DNA from: Wohlfahrtiimonas sp.
GTDB taxonomy: Bacteria; Pseudomonadota; Gammaproteobacteria; Cardiobacteriales; Wohlfahrtiimonadaceae
Assembly (NCBI GenBank): GCA_030149965.1
Contig: JASLHB010000105.1
Location: 1-11,880, forward strand
Reading direction: 5' to 3'
DNA length: 11,880 nucleotides
Part shown: positions 1 to 6,795 of the stretch, piece after piece
How the letters are laid out: every line of letters begins with the position of its first letter
Numbering within the stretch: the stretch's first letter is position 1
Notes under the pieces: model-generated
Database searches by the model: none
Seen by the model: the letters and a program-made list of their open reading frames with translations, nothing else
Told to the model about the DNA's origin: nothing
Program-made: the position numbers and the translations under genes

Positions 1-113
1 CTCTCTTTTTCAAACAATGTTACTTCAGCATTAGGATGATCAATCAATAGTTGCCTTGCAACAGCCAATCCATTAATTCCTCCACCAATTACTGTATACT
101 TGACAATAGACAC
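1..113 (-). CDS. FAD-dependent oxidoreductase, LhgO-like, N-terminal fragment (runs off the left edge)
   Basis: Only the first ~37 codons are present. The reading frame starts at a GTG (113-111) six bases after a good Shine-Dalgarno AAGGAG; the ATG two bases upstream is out of frame and stops after eight codons. The peptide begins with a beta strand, then the glycine-rich dinucleotide motif GGGINGL, a helix, and a second strand ending in FEKE, whose acid would bind the FAD ribose. The order VIGGG...L...HPNAEVTLFEKE resembles the N-terminus of L-2-hydroxyglutarate dehydrogenase LhgO, which oxidises L-2-hydroxyglutarate to 2-oxoglutarate. Other DAO-family FAD enzymes (glycine oxidase, glycerol-3-phosphate dehydrogenase) share this fold, so the substrate is an inference. 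It is divergent from a GntR/FCD regulator, an arrangement that fits local control. Confidence 0.6.
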   Translation of the reverse strand, partial: MSIVKYTVIGGGINGLAVARQLLIDHPNAEVTLFEKE

Positions 114-135
114 ATCAATCTCCTTTTACTTCGCG

Positions 136-143
136 TTGTACAA
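136..143. promoter_or_regulatory. TTGTACAA palindrome, candidate GntR operator
   Basis: A perfect 8-bp palindrome sits in the 32-base gap between the divergent oxidoreductase and GntR genes, two bases before the GntR start codon. FCD-subfamily GntR proteins often bind short dyads of the TTGT...ACAA type, so this is a plausible autoregulatory and divergent operator. Eight bases is short enough to occur by chance in AT-rich DNA. Confidence 0.35.
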
Positions 144-145
144 AT

Positions 146-856
146 ATGAAAAAACTAAAAAAAATAGAGAGTCTTTCTGACCAAGCATTTGATCTTCTTC
201 GTGAAGCGATCCTCAATGGTGTTCTTGAACCTGGAAAACTATACTCAGCAACTGAGATCGGTGAATGGATTGGTGCTTCTAGAACGCCTGTTCGGGAAGC
301 CGCACAACAACTTGCTGCCATAGGATTAGTTCGCATAGAACGCAATAAAGGCATTCGCATCCTGCCTACTTCACTTCAAGAATTGATTGAGTCTTTTCAG
401 ATTCGTTTAATGCTCGAAGTACCTTTGATTCGTAAAGTTGCACTCGACCGAACTACTGAAGATCTACAAACTATCACTACTGCCTATGATAATTTTGCAG
501 CCGCCGCTCAAAAAAATGATGCAGCAGAAACATTAAAAGCAGATAAAGAATATCACTCAGCATTATTGCAAGCTGCACACATCGAGCGCGCTTTAGTCAT
601 TATTGAAAATACTCGCAATGCCGTACTTTTAACGGGTCCCAGCACTATTCCTTATTCTCGTACTTGTATGGAAGCTTTTTTAGATCATAAACCGATTCAA
701 GAAGCCATTCTCAATCAAAATGCTGACGCAGCTGAAAGTGAAATGAAACGCCACATCATCAATACTGCCAATATGCTTATTACACAAGAAGCGAAAAAAA
801 GAGATGACTGGATTGATCAGAATCTTCTTAGTCAGTTCTCATGGATTCATAAATAG
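146..856 (+). CDS. GntR-family transcriptional regulator, FCD (FadR-like) subfamily
   Basis: A 236-residue DNA-binding regulator. The N-terminal winged helix-turn-helix spans about residues 10-75, with the typical recognition segment ASRTPVREA (44-52) and wing IERNKGIRI. The rest is an all-helical FCD ligand-binding domain. Asp133, His137, His181 and His203 have the spacing of the metal-binding D-x3-H...H...H set of this domain, so it probably binds a metal and a carboxylate effector. Length is normal for the family. No clear Shine-Dalgarno precedes the ATG, and the leader is probably very short. A TTGACA lies at 100-105, but I see no convincing -10 at the right distance. Divergence from an LhgO-like gene recalls the E. 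coli regulator GlaR (CsiR), which controls lhgO, but orthology is not demonstrated. The Lys-rich N-terminus is unremarkable. Confidence 0.9.
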   Translation: MKKLKKIESLSDQAFDLLREAILNGVLEPGKLYSATEIGEWIGASRTPVREAAQQLAAIGLVRIERNKGIRILPTSLQELIESFQIRLMLEVPLIRKVALDRTTEDLQTITTAYDNFAAAAQKNDAAETLKADKEYHSALLQAAHIERALVIIENTRNAVLLTGPSTIPYSRTCMEAFLDHKPIQEAILNQNADAAESEMKRHIINTANMLITQEAKKRDDWIDQNLLSQFSWIHK

Positions 857-973
857 ATCACCATTAATCACATTATTATCACATGCTTTTTCTAAGTATT
901 TTATAGCACGCATAACAGTTGCATACAACACGCAATATGTAATTTATATGTAGCCATAATTTTAAGACATAAA

Positions 974-999
974 AAAAACCTCGGCAAGCCGAGGTTTTT
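974..999. terminator. Bidirectional rho-independent terminator between the gntR gene and groEL
   Basis: The GC core CCTCGGC / GCCGAGG with a two-base AA centre is flanked by A-runs on the left and T-runs on the right, giving a 12-bp stem with a U-tract in either direction. It lies 22 bases beyond the original groEL stop and ~120 bases past the GntR gene, so it can serve both convergent units. The 857-973 stretch before it holds no ORF or motif I recognise. Confidence 0.9.
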
Positions 1000-1021
1000 A
1001 TCATTCCAAATGAGGTTGGGA

Positions 1022-1126
1022 TTACATCATACCGCCCATACCACCCATTCCGCCCATGCCACCCATATCAGGCATTGCAGATTCAGCTTTTGGTAATTCA
1101 GCAACCATACACTCAGTTGTGATGAT
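1022..1126 (-). pseudogene. Orphaned C-terminal segment of groEL, in frame behind a TAG codon
   Basis: After the TAG at 1127-1129 the same frame continues for 34 sense codons to a TAA (1022-1024). It encodes I-ITTECMVAELPKAESAMPDM followed by four GGM repeats and a final Met. This is the standard GroEL C-terminus: the last strand of the equatorial domain plus the flexible GGM tail. It has no ribosome binding site or start of its own, so it would be translated only by read-through of the TAG or if the stop is a sequence error. With it, the gene would encode 547 positions, against 548 in E. coli GroEL. Confidence 0.8.
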
Positions 1127-2665
1127 CTATGAAGAAACTGAAGCTGCGTGTTGTAACGCTGAACGAGTTACTTTTGTTGGATCCAAAATACCCATTTCAA
1201 CCATATCACCATATTCGCCAGTTGCAGCGTTATAACCAAATGCATCTTTACCATCACGAACTGCATTTAATACAACATCAGCAGGTTCACCAGCATTGAT
1301 TACGATTTGACGTAATGGCTCTTCCATTGCGCGCATTGCAACACGGATACCAGCATTTTGTTCGTCGTTGTCGCCTTTCAAGTTTTGAATTGTATTCAAT
1401 ACTCGAACCAAAGCTACACCGCCTCCAGGTACAACGCCTTCTTCAACTGCTGCACGAGTTGCATGTAATGCATCTTCTACGCGAGCTTTCTTCTCTTTCA
1501 TTTCAACTTCAGTTGCCGCACCTACACGAATTACTGCAACGCCGCCTGCTAATTTAGCAACGCGTTCTTGTAATTTTTCACGATCGTAATCAGATGTAGC
1601 TTCTTCCATTTGAATGCGGATTTGATCAACACGACCTTTGATTTCAACTTCATTGCCAGCACCATCGATAATTGTTGTATCTTCTTTAGAAACAACAACA
1701 CGTTTTGCTTGACCTAAATCTTCTAAAGAAGCTTTTTCTAATGACATACCGATTTCTTCCGAAACCACAGTACCGCCAGTCAATACAGCGATGTCTTGTA
1801 ACATTGCTTTACGACGATCACCAAAGCCAGGTGCTTTAACTGCAGCAACTTTAACAATACCGCGCATGTTGTTAATTACCAATGTTGCCAATGCTTCGCC
1901 TTCAACATCTTCAGCAACGATCAACAATGGACGACCTGTTTTTGCTACAGCTTCTAAAACTGTTAACATTTCGCGAATGTTAGAAATTTTCTTATCGCAA
2001 ATCAAGATCAAAGGATTGTCTAATTCTGCAGCCATTGATTGTTGATTATTGATGAAATAAGGAGACAAATAACCACGATCAAATTGCATACCATCAACTG
2101 TTGTTAAGTCGTTCTCTAAACCAGAACCTTCTTCAACAGTGATAACGCCTTCTTTACCTACTTTAGCCATTGCATCAGCAATGATTGCACCAATTTCTTC
2201 ATCAGAGTTTGCAGAAATTGTACCAACTTGTGCAATTGATTTATCATCAGAACATGGTTTAGAAATTGCTTTCAATTCAGCAACTGCTGCTGCAACTGCT
2301 TTATCAATACCACGTTTGATATCCATTGGATTCATACCAGCTGATACTGCTTTCATACCTTCACGTACGATTGCTTGTGCCAATACTGTTGCAGTTGTTG
2401 TACCGTCACCAGCGATGTCAGAAGTTTTTGAAGAAACTTCTTTAACCATTTGTGCGCCCATGTTTTCGAATTTGTCTTCTAAAACAATTTCCTTAGCAAC
2501 TGAAACACCATCTTTAGTGATTGTAGGAGCGCCAAAGCTTTTTTCTAAAACTACGTTGCGGCCTTTAGGACCCAAAGTTACTTTTACTGCGTTTGCTAAA
2601 GTGTTTACACCTTTAACCATACGTGAACGTGCATCATCACCGAAACGAACTTCTTTTGCTGACAT
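1127..2665 (-). CDS. groL: Chaperonin GroEL (60 kDa), truncated at residue 512 by an in-frame TAG
   Basis: Large subunit of the cytosolic GroEL/GroES folding chamber, an ATP-driven double ring of 14 subunits. The protein aligns without net gaps to E. coli GroEL through residue 510: nucleotide-binding loop TLGPKGRN (30-37), catalytic Asp52 in TITKDGVSV, GDGTTT around 86-91, and the chaperonin signature AAVEEGVVPGGG near 405-416. It then ends ASV-SS-stop, where ASV-AGLM-ITTEC is expected. About 12 consecutive bases differ from expectation, with the frame preserved on both sides. The missing part includes the strand around Cys519, which in E. coli GroEL pairs with a neighbouring subunit, so a true truncation should impair ring assembly. 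A Shine-Dalgarno AGAGG precedes the ATG. groES lies 63 bases upstream in the same operon. Family assignment is certain; whether the stop is real is not. Confidence 0.95.
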   Translation of the reverse strand: MSAKEVRFGDDARSRMVKGVNTLANAVKVTLGPKGRNVVLEKSFGAPTITKDGVSVAKEIVLEDKFENMGAQMVKEVSSKTSDIAGDGTTTATVLAQAIVREGMKAVSAGMNPMDIKRGIDKAVAAAVAELKAISKPCSDDKSIAQVGTISANSDEEIGAIIADAMAKVGKEGVITVEEGSGLENDLTTVDGMQFDRGYLSPYFINNQQSMAAELDNPLILICDKKISNIREMLTVLEAVAKTGRPLLIVAEDVEGEALATLVINNMRGIVKVAAVKAPGFGDRRKAMLQDIAVLTGGTVVSEEIGMSLEKASLEDLGQAKRVVVSKEDTTIIDGAGNEVEIKGRVDQIRIQMEEATSDYDREKLQERVAKLAGGVAVIRVGAATEVEMKEKKARVEDALHATRAAVEEGVVPGGGVALVRVLNTIQNLKGDNDEQNAGIRVAMRAMEEPLRQIVINAGEPADVVLNAVRDGKDAFGYNAATGEYGDMVEMGILDPTKVTRSALQHAASVSS

Positions 2666-2728
2666 AACTAAATACCTCTAAAAGTTAAAATATTTTCTAT
2701 AAACTATTCAAATCAAAGTAATTGTGTA

Positions 2729-3016
2729 TTAACCTTCGATTACTGCCATGATTTCATCTTCACGTAAAATCTTTTTGCCTTCATAGCCAGGAATATCTTG
2801 ACCAGAATATTTACCGAACAATACTTCATCACCAACTTTAATATCTAGTACTTTTACTTGGCCATTATCTAAAGTTTTACCAGTACCTACAGCAACTACT
2901 GTACCGCGAGATGGTTTTTCCGCTGCTGAACCAGGCAATACGATACCGCCTGCAGAAGTTGTTTCTTCACTTGCTAACTCAACGATTACGCGATCGTGTA
3001 ATGGACGTAATTTCAT
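2729..3016 (-). CDS. groES: Co-chaperonin GroES (10 kDa)
   Basis: A 95-residue lid of the GroEL folding chamber, which works as a heptamer; normal length (97 in E. coli). It starts with the classic MKLRPLHDRVIVE and carries the mobile loop at about 16-33 (EETTSAGGIVLPGSAAEKP), whose IVL tripeptide contacts GroEL apical domains. The later features GTVVAVGTG, VGDEVLFGKYSG and the C-terminal LREDEIMAVIE are all typical. The Shine-Dalgarno GAGG lies eight bases before the ATG. It is the first gene of the groES-groEL operon, with a heat-shock-type promoter about 70-95 bases upstream of its start. The protein itself is intact, in contrast to groEL behind it. Confidence 0.98.
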   Translation of the reverse strand: MKLRPLHDRVIVELASEETTSAGGIVLPGSAAEKPSRGTVVAVGTGKTLDNGQVKVLDIKVGDEVLFGKYSGQDIPGYEGKKILREDEIMAVIEG

Positions 3017-3041
3017 AGTGATATCCTCAAAAATAAATAAT

Positions 3042-3058
3042 AACGAAATGGTTTCGTT
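3042..3058. repeat. Inverted repeat in the groESL leader
   Basis: AACGAAA and TTTCGTT form a perfect 7-bp inverted repeat around a 3-base centre. It lies between the predicted transcription start and the groES start codon, so it would be a small hairpin in the leader RNA or a protein site. It is not the CIRCE element bound by HrcA (TTAGCACTC-N9-GAGTGCTAA), of which I see no copy here. Function unknown. Confidence 0.45.
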
Positions 3059-3083
3059 TTGGTATAAAACCTAACTGCAACTA

Positions 3084-3111
3084 CTATGGCGCTTTTTTTT
3101 TAATTTTCAAG
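3084..3111 (-). promoter_or_regulatory. Sigma-32 (heat-shock) type promoter of groES-groEL
   Basis: On the minus strand CTTGAAA (3111-3105) is followed after 13 bases by CGCCATAG (3091-3084), a close fit to the sigma-32 consensus CTTGAAA-N(11-16)-CCCCATNT with two mismatches in the -10. The spacer holds a run of nine A. Transcription would start near 3077, giving a ~60-base leader. TTGAAA and CATAGT, 16 bases apart, overlap it and could allow sigma-70 use as well. This fits the known heat induction of groE operons in gammaproteobacteria. Confidence 0.75.
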
Positions 3112-3255
3112 TTACCGCAAATATTTTTATTTTAGAATTTCTCAAAAAATAAGAATAAACCTAACCATTTGGTAGATTAATAGCCATTCTCACTTTTAAA
3201 AAAATTGTATGATCTTATTCCTTTTAAATTTTTTTAATGAAAATCTCACAAAAAT

Positions 3256-3921
3256 ATGCAACATCTTTACTATTCATTAGATCAAGTTTGGGTAGAAATG
3301 CCCATGAACTACTTTCAATATATTGGATTACAATCCTTATTGTTTGTTGTGTGTATTTTTATGATGATTATCATTGTCAGTAAAATTTTTATTAAAAATC
3401 GGCATGCTTTTTCATTGTTATTAAAGCGCGCTCTGATTCTGCTAAGTTGTAGCATTGTGGGTTATTGCGGATTTTATGGCATAGAATACATTCGTAAAGT
3501 GCAACAATTTGAAATAAATCAAGTTAACAGCGATGTTTTACTATCTGAATTGATCTATTCTGCACGTAAAGATCGCCCATATACTGTATTTGAAAGCAGC
3601 TTAACTGGTACCAATGATAAACAAGTATTAGATAATATTCGTAATAATGAAATGTTACCTAATGACGAATATAAAAGAAGTTTCAATCTAGCAAAACGCA
3701 CATTAATGGATTTAGAAAAAAAATCATTATATGAATATTCTTCTGGTATTGATGATCCGAAAGTTTGCCAGAAAGATCAATTTAACCAACTATATCTTTG
3801 CCAAACTCATTTTAAGAAACCTAATGGTGCACAAATTTATTTACAGGCCATTGTTTATGTTGAACCTAAAGCTTACCAAGATTATTTACGCTTTGGTTTT
3901 CGTGAAAAAAGTTCTTTATAA
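3256..3921 (+). CDS. Unrecognised membrane-anchored protein with two TM segments
   Basis: I do not recognise this 221-residue protein. Two hydrophobic segments lie at about residues 24-46 and 58-78. The short loop between them is basic (KNRHAFSLLLKR), so it should be cytoplasmic, leaving a short N-terminus and a ~140-residue C-terminal domain in the periplasm. That domain is hydrophilic and has two cysteines (171 and 182) that could form a disulfide. Codon use resembles its neighbours and the frame is uninterrupted, supporting a real gene. The start is uncertain: no Shine-Dalgarno precedes Met1, and Met15 or Met17 would still keep both TM segments. A weak -10-like TATGAT at 3208-3213 is the only promoter hint. 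It is divergent from groES and convergent with the metal ATPase, so context gives no functional clue. Confidence 0.75.
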   Translation: MQHLYYSLDQVWVEMPMNYFQYIGLQSLLFVVCIFMMIIIVSKIFIKNRHAFSLLLKRALILLSCSIVGYCGFYGIEYIRKVQQFEINQVNSDVLLSELIYSARKDRPYTVFESSLTGTNDKQVLDNIRNNEMLPNDEYKRSFNLAKRTLMDLEKKSLYEYSSGIDDPKVCQKDQFNQLYLCQTHFKKPNGAQIYLQAIVYVEPKAYQDYLRFGFREKSSL

Positions 3922-3938
3922 ATAGTATAAAGAACTTT
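3905..3938 (-). terminator. Rho-independent terminator of the metal ATPase gene, overlapping the 3' end of the facing gene
   Basis: A perfect 13-bp inverted repeat (arms 3908-3920 and 3926-3938) surrounds a 5-base loop. On the minus strand it is followed by a run of six T (3910-3905), so it works best for the leftward ATPase gene ending at 3963. The left arm includes the last codons and stop of the plus-strand membrane protein. In the plus direction the stem also exists, but the following sequence is only weakly T-rich. Confidence 0.75.
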
Positions 3939-3962
3939 GCTTCACAGTTAATTTAAATAAAA

Positions 3963-6221
3963 CTAATTAATCTCTTTCACCTTCAATAATCTTAGTGCAT
4001 TCAATACAACCAAAATACTTGTGCCAACATCGGCCAATACCGCCATCCACATATAAGCATGACCTGAGATTGCTAATGCTAAGAAGAAAATTTTAATACC
4101 AATCGCAAAAATAATATTTTGACGAATGATGGACATTGTATGATCTGCAATATTTAAAAAGTTCGGCAACTTCATTAAATCATCATCCATGATTGCAACA
4201 TCGGCTGTTTCAATCGCCGTATCACTGCCGATTGAACCCATTGCAAAACCAATATCTGCTTTTGCTAATGCTGGCGCATCATTAATACCATCGCCAATCA
4301 TGCCAATCGAGCCACTTTTTTTCTGGAAATCATTCACAAACGCCATTTTATCTTCAGGCAATTGATCACCTCGAACTGCAGTCAAATTCACAGTTTGTGC
4401 CACTTGATCCACAGTTTGTTGACGATCACCTGATAACATCACCAGCTGTAATCCACGTGCTTTCAATAGCTCTAGTGCGCGCACACTTGTTGCCTTCACG
4501 CCATCTTCTAAAACAAATAGCGCTAATAATTCTTGTTCATTTGCCAACATCAACACTGAATGTGCACGATCTTTAAAAGCAACCAATGCTTCATCTGCTT
4601 TTGTGAGGTCAATATTATTCGCCAACATCAATTTGGCATTGCCTAAATAATATTGTTCACCAGTCATTGCGCCTTTTGTGCCATGTCCAAGAATCGCCTC
4701 AAAACTTTCAACATTTTGAGCAAACATATTTTGCGCTTGGTAGAAAGTAACAATTGCTTTAGAGATTGGATGATCAGATCTCGCGGCTAAACTCATTGCA
4801 AGACTTGCTGTTGTAGTATCTTGAGTAAAGATAAAGCTCTCCACAACTTGTGGTTTACCTTCTGTGATCGTACCTGTTTTATCAAATGCCAAACCTTTCA
4901 AATGGCTCGCAGCTTCTAAATAAGAACCGCCTTTGATCAAAATACCTTGGCGAGCTGCTGTTGTTAAACCGCTCACAATCGCAACTGGCGTTGAAATCAC
5001 CAAAGCACAAGGACAAGCGATGATCAAAATGACTAATGCGTTATAAATGCTTTGTAACCATGTGAAATCAAACAGTGGCGAAACCAACGCAACAAGAATC
5101 GCAAACACAAAGACAATTGGCGTATAAATTGCTGAGAATCGATCAATGAATCGCTCAGTTTCTGACTTATTGCCTTGTGCTTGTTCGATCGTGCGTGCAA
5201 TTTTACGAAGTGTTGAGTTCTCTGCCGTTGTTGTGGTTTTAAACTCAATTTCGCCTTCTTGGTTGATACTGCCTGCATAAACTTTATCGCCCACCGTTTT
5301 ATCAATCGGTAAACTTTCACCAGTAATTGGTGACTCATCAATGCTTGAGCTACCTTTAATGATTTCACCATCCAAGGCAAAACGCGCACCTGGCATTACA
5401 CGAATGATAGAATTCAACGCAATATCATCAGTTGCCTTTAAGACAAATTGACCATTTTCCTGCACCCAAGATTCATCTGGCGCTAATGATAATAAGCCTT
5501 CTATTGCATTGCGTGCACGATCTAAAGAGCGTGCTTCCAATACTTCAGAAATCGTGAATAACACCATCACCATCGCAGCTTCTGGGAACTCACCAATTAA
5601 AATCGCCCCTGTCACAGCAACGCTCATCAAAGCATTGATGTTCAGTTTTTTATTCTTAATAGCAATCCACCCTTTTACATAAGTTTCATGCCCACATAAA
5701 ACAATTGCAACGATCGCCAATAATGAGACAAACCAAGTGCTATCGCCGAATAAGCTGATCAGCTCTGCTGTAATTGCAAGCGCCCCTGAAATCCCCAACA
5801 ACCAATATCTTTTAGCTATATTTTTAGGTGCAGGTGCTTTAGTGCCTTGAGGAATAGCATTCATGCCTAATGATTTAATTGCAGCTAAAATATTCTCCAA
5901 ATCACCTTTATACACAAGATGCAATTGGCGTTGAATTAGGTTGAATTGCATTTCATGGATTTCAGGCATTTTGTCGAATTTCTGGCGAATCAACTGCTCT
6001 TCTACAGGGCAATCCATCTCATTAATAGTCAAAACTGCTGAAGTATAACCTTCTGGAATTTTGCTAAGTTGAACTTTTTTGTCAACAATATCCCCATGTT
6101 GTCCACAGCAACTTGTGGATAACTCTTCATGATCATGAGAATGATCGTGATTATGGTCATGTGGATGCTGATGTTCAGTTTCATGGCTACAGCATGAATT
6201 CGATTTATGTTCATGTTTCAT
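3963..6221 (-). CDS. cadA: Heavy-metal P1B-type ATPase (CadA/ZntA-like Zn/Cd/Pb exporter)
   Basis: Pumps soft divalent cations out of the cytoplasm across the inner membrane, driven by ATP. I take the ATG at 6221 (752 aa), six bases after GGGAG, rather than the GTG just before it. In order: a His/Cys-rich metal-binding leader (about 2-42, many HxH pairs and two CC pairs); a heavy-metal-associated domain with a single-cysteine site MDCPVEE (Cys71); TM helices; actuator motif TGES (300-303); TM6 metal site CPC (403-405); phosphorylation motif DKTGT (Asp447); the P1B HP dipeptide (484-485); GDGINDAP (643-650); and Asp731 in the last TM region (LADVGTS), as in ZntA-type Zn/Cd/Pb pumps. All catalytic residues are present. 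The divergent CadR/PbrR-type regulator supports the role. The exact metal preference cannot be read from sequence. Confidence 0.95.
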   Translation of the reverse strand: MKHEHKSNSCCSHETEHQHPHDHNHDHSHDHEELSTSCCGQHGDIVDKKVQLSKIPEGYTSAVLTINEMDCPVEEQLIRQKFDKMPEIHEMQFNLIQRQLHLVYKGDLENILAAIKSLGMNAIPQGTKAPAPKNIAKRYWLLGISGALAITAELISLFGDSTWFVSLLAIVAIVLCGHETYVKGWIAIKNKKLNINALMSVAVTGAILIGEFPEAAMVMVLFTISEVLEARSLDRARNAIEGLLSLAPDESWVQENGQFVLKATDDIALNSIIRVMPGARFALDGEIIKGSSSIDESPITGESLPIDKTVGDKVYAGSINQEGEIEFKTTTTAENSTLRKIARTIEQAQGNKSETERFIDRFSAIYTPIVFVFAILVALVSPLFDFTWLQSIYNALVILIIACPCALVISTPVAIVSGLTTAARQGILIKGGSYLEAASHLKGLAFDKTGTITEGKPQVVESFIFTQDTTTASLAMSLAARSDHPISKAIVTFYQAQNMFAQNVESFEAILGHGTKGAMTGEQYYLGNAKLMLANNIDLTKADEALVAFKDRAHSVLMLANEQELLALFVLEDGVKATSVRALELLKARGLQLVMLSGDRQQTVDQVAQTVNLTAVRGDQLPEDKMAFVNDFQKKSGSIGMIGDGINDAPALAKADIGFAMGSIGSDTAIETADVAIMDDDLMKLPNFLNIADHTMSIIRQNIIFAIGIKIFFLALAISGHAYMWMAVLADVGTSILVVLNALRLLKVKEIN

Positions 6222-6260
6222 CACAAACTCCCTTCGAGAGTGAAAAATATAATATGTGAT

Positions 6261-6293
6261 ATAGTAAACACCTTAAAGTAACTATAAGGTCAA
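6261..6293 (-). promoter_or_regulatory. MerR-type metal-responsive promoter and operator of the ATPase gene
   Basis: On the minus strand a -35 TTGACC (6293-6288) is separated by 20-21 bases from a -10-like TTACTA/TACTAT (around 6267-6261), longer than the usual 17. The spacer is filled by a dyad with arms ACCTTA and TAAGGT (6270-6290). This is the hallmark of MerR-family promoters, where metal-bound regulator twists the DNA to realign the two elements. It probably also autoregulates the divergent regulator gene. Confidence 0.85.
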
Positions 6294-6311
6294 GCAATAA
6301 GGAGTATTCAA

Positions 6312-6737
6312 ATGAATATTGGCCGATTATCACAATTAACAGGAGTTTCTACTGAAACTATTCGTTACTATGAAAAAGAGCAGTTAATGCTGCCAGCGGA
6401 GCGTTCTGCCAACAATTACCGTATTTATAATCAGCAACATGTTGAGCGCTTAACTTTCATTAAAAATTGTCGTGCTTTCGATATGACCCATGAAGAAATT
6501 CATCAGATTCTGAATGAAGTAAACCAACCAAGCAGTGATTGCAGTGCGATTAATCACATCATTCAAGATCATTTAGCCCATTTAGATGAACGCATTCAAG
6601 AGTTATTACATTTAAAAGAGAAGCTCACAAGTATAGAAAAACGTTGTCGCAGTGCGCATACTGCGGATAATTGTTCCATCATTAAAGATATTGCGAGTTT
6701 AGAAGATGTCCCAAGCCGAAATACTCATTTAGGCTAA
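6312..6737 (+). CDS. cadR: MerR-family metal-responsive activator, CadR/PbrR type
   Basis: A 141-residue cytoplasmic metal sensor. The MerR winged helix-turn-helix fills residues 1-70 (NIGRLSQLTGVSTETIRYYE, then the wing NNYRIY), followed by a long dimerisation helix (about 80-112) and a short C-terminal metal loop. Cys77, Cys112 and Cys121 correspond to the three-cysteine set of CadR/PbrR proteins, which favours Cd(II)/Pb(II) over Zn(II)-specific ZntR, though this is an inference. The C-terminus is short and lacks the long His-rich tail of some CadR proteins. An excellent Shine-Dalgarno TAAGGAG lies seven bases before the ATG. It is divergent from the ATPase it should activate; the shared operator lies between them. 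Confidence 0.92.
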   Translation: MNIGRLSQLTGVSTETIRYYEKEQLMLPAERSANNYRIYNQQHVERLTFIKNCRAFDMTHEEIHQILNEVNQPSSDCSAINHIIQDHLAHLDERIQELLHLKEKLTSIEKRCRSAHTADNCSIIKDIASLEDVPSRNTHLG

Positions 6738-6752
6738 TATTTCATGCAATAA

Positions 6753-6775
6753 AAAAGGCGCTCTAAGCGCCTTTT
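6753..6775. terminator. Bidirectional terminator between cadR and trhP
   Basis: A 10-bp stem, AAAAGGCGCT paired with AGCGCCTTTT around a CTA loop, lies 15 bases after the cadR stop and 20 bases beyond the trhP stop. The flanking A-run and T-run give a U-tract in both directions, so it serves both convergent genes. Confidence 0.9.
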
Positions 6776-6795
6776 CATCATATTATCTGTATTAA

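Noticed and set aside
115..360. 81-codon minus-strand frame opposite the GntR gene
   Set aside because: It is antisense to the helix-turn-helix region. Its end coincides with the out-of-frame ATG TGT next to the true GTG start of the oxidoreductase, and it lacks any domain.
1127..1129. Programmed recoding of the groEL TAG (for example pyrrolysine insertion or read-through)
   Set aside because: No known GroEL uses recoding, no supporting element is visible, and the residues just before the TAG also deviate from the conserved sequence, which points to a local change of about 12 bases rather than a single recoded codon.
1315..2681. Plus-strand reading frames opposite groEL (1315-1557, 1791-2045, 2139-2681)
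   Set aside because: They lie antisense to a strongly conserved gene, have low-complexity or unlikely composition, and no ribosome sites; they are shadows of groEL codon use.
3017..3255. CIRCE/HrcA operator upstream of groES
   Set aside because: No TTAGCACTC-N9-GAGTGCTAA-like dyad is present; the only dyad is AACGAAA-N3-TTTCGTT.
5033..5389. 118-codon minus-strand frame, and 6029-6214, inside the metal ATPase gene
   Set aside because: They overlap the ATPase gene in another frame; the ATPase frame has all family motifs and is uninterrupted.
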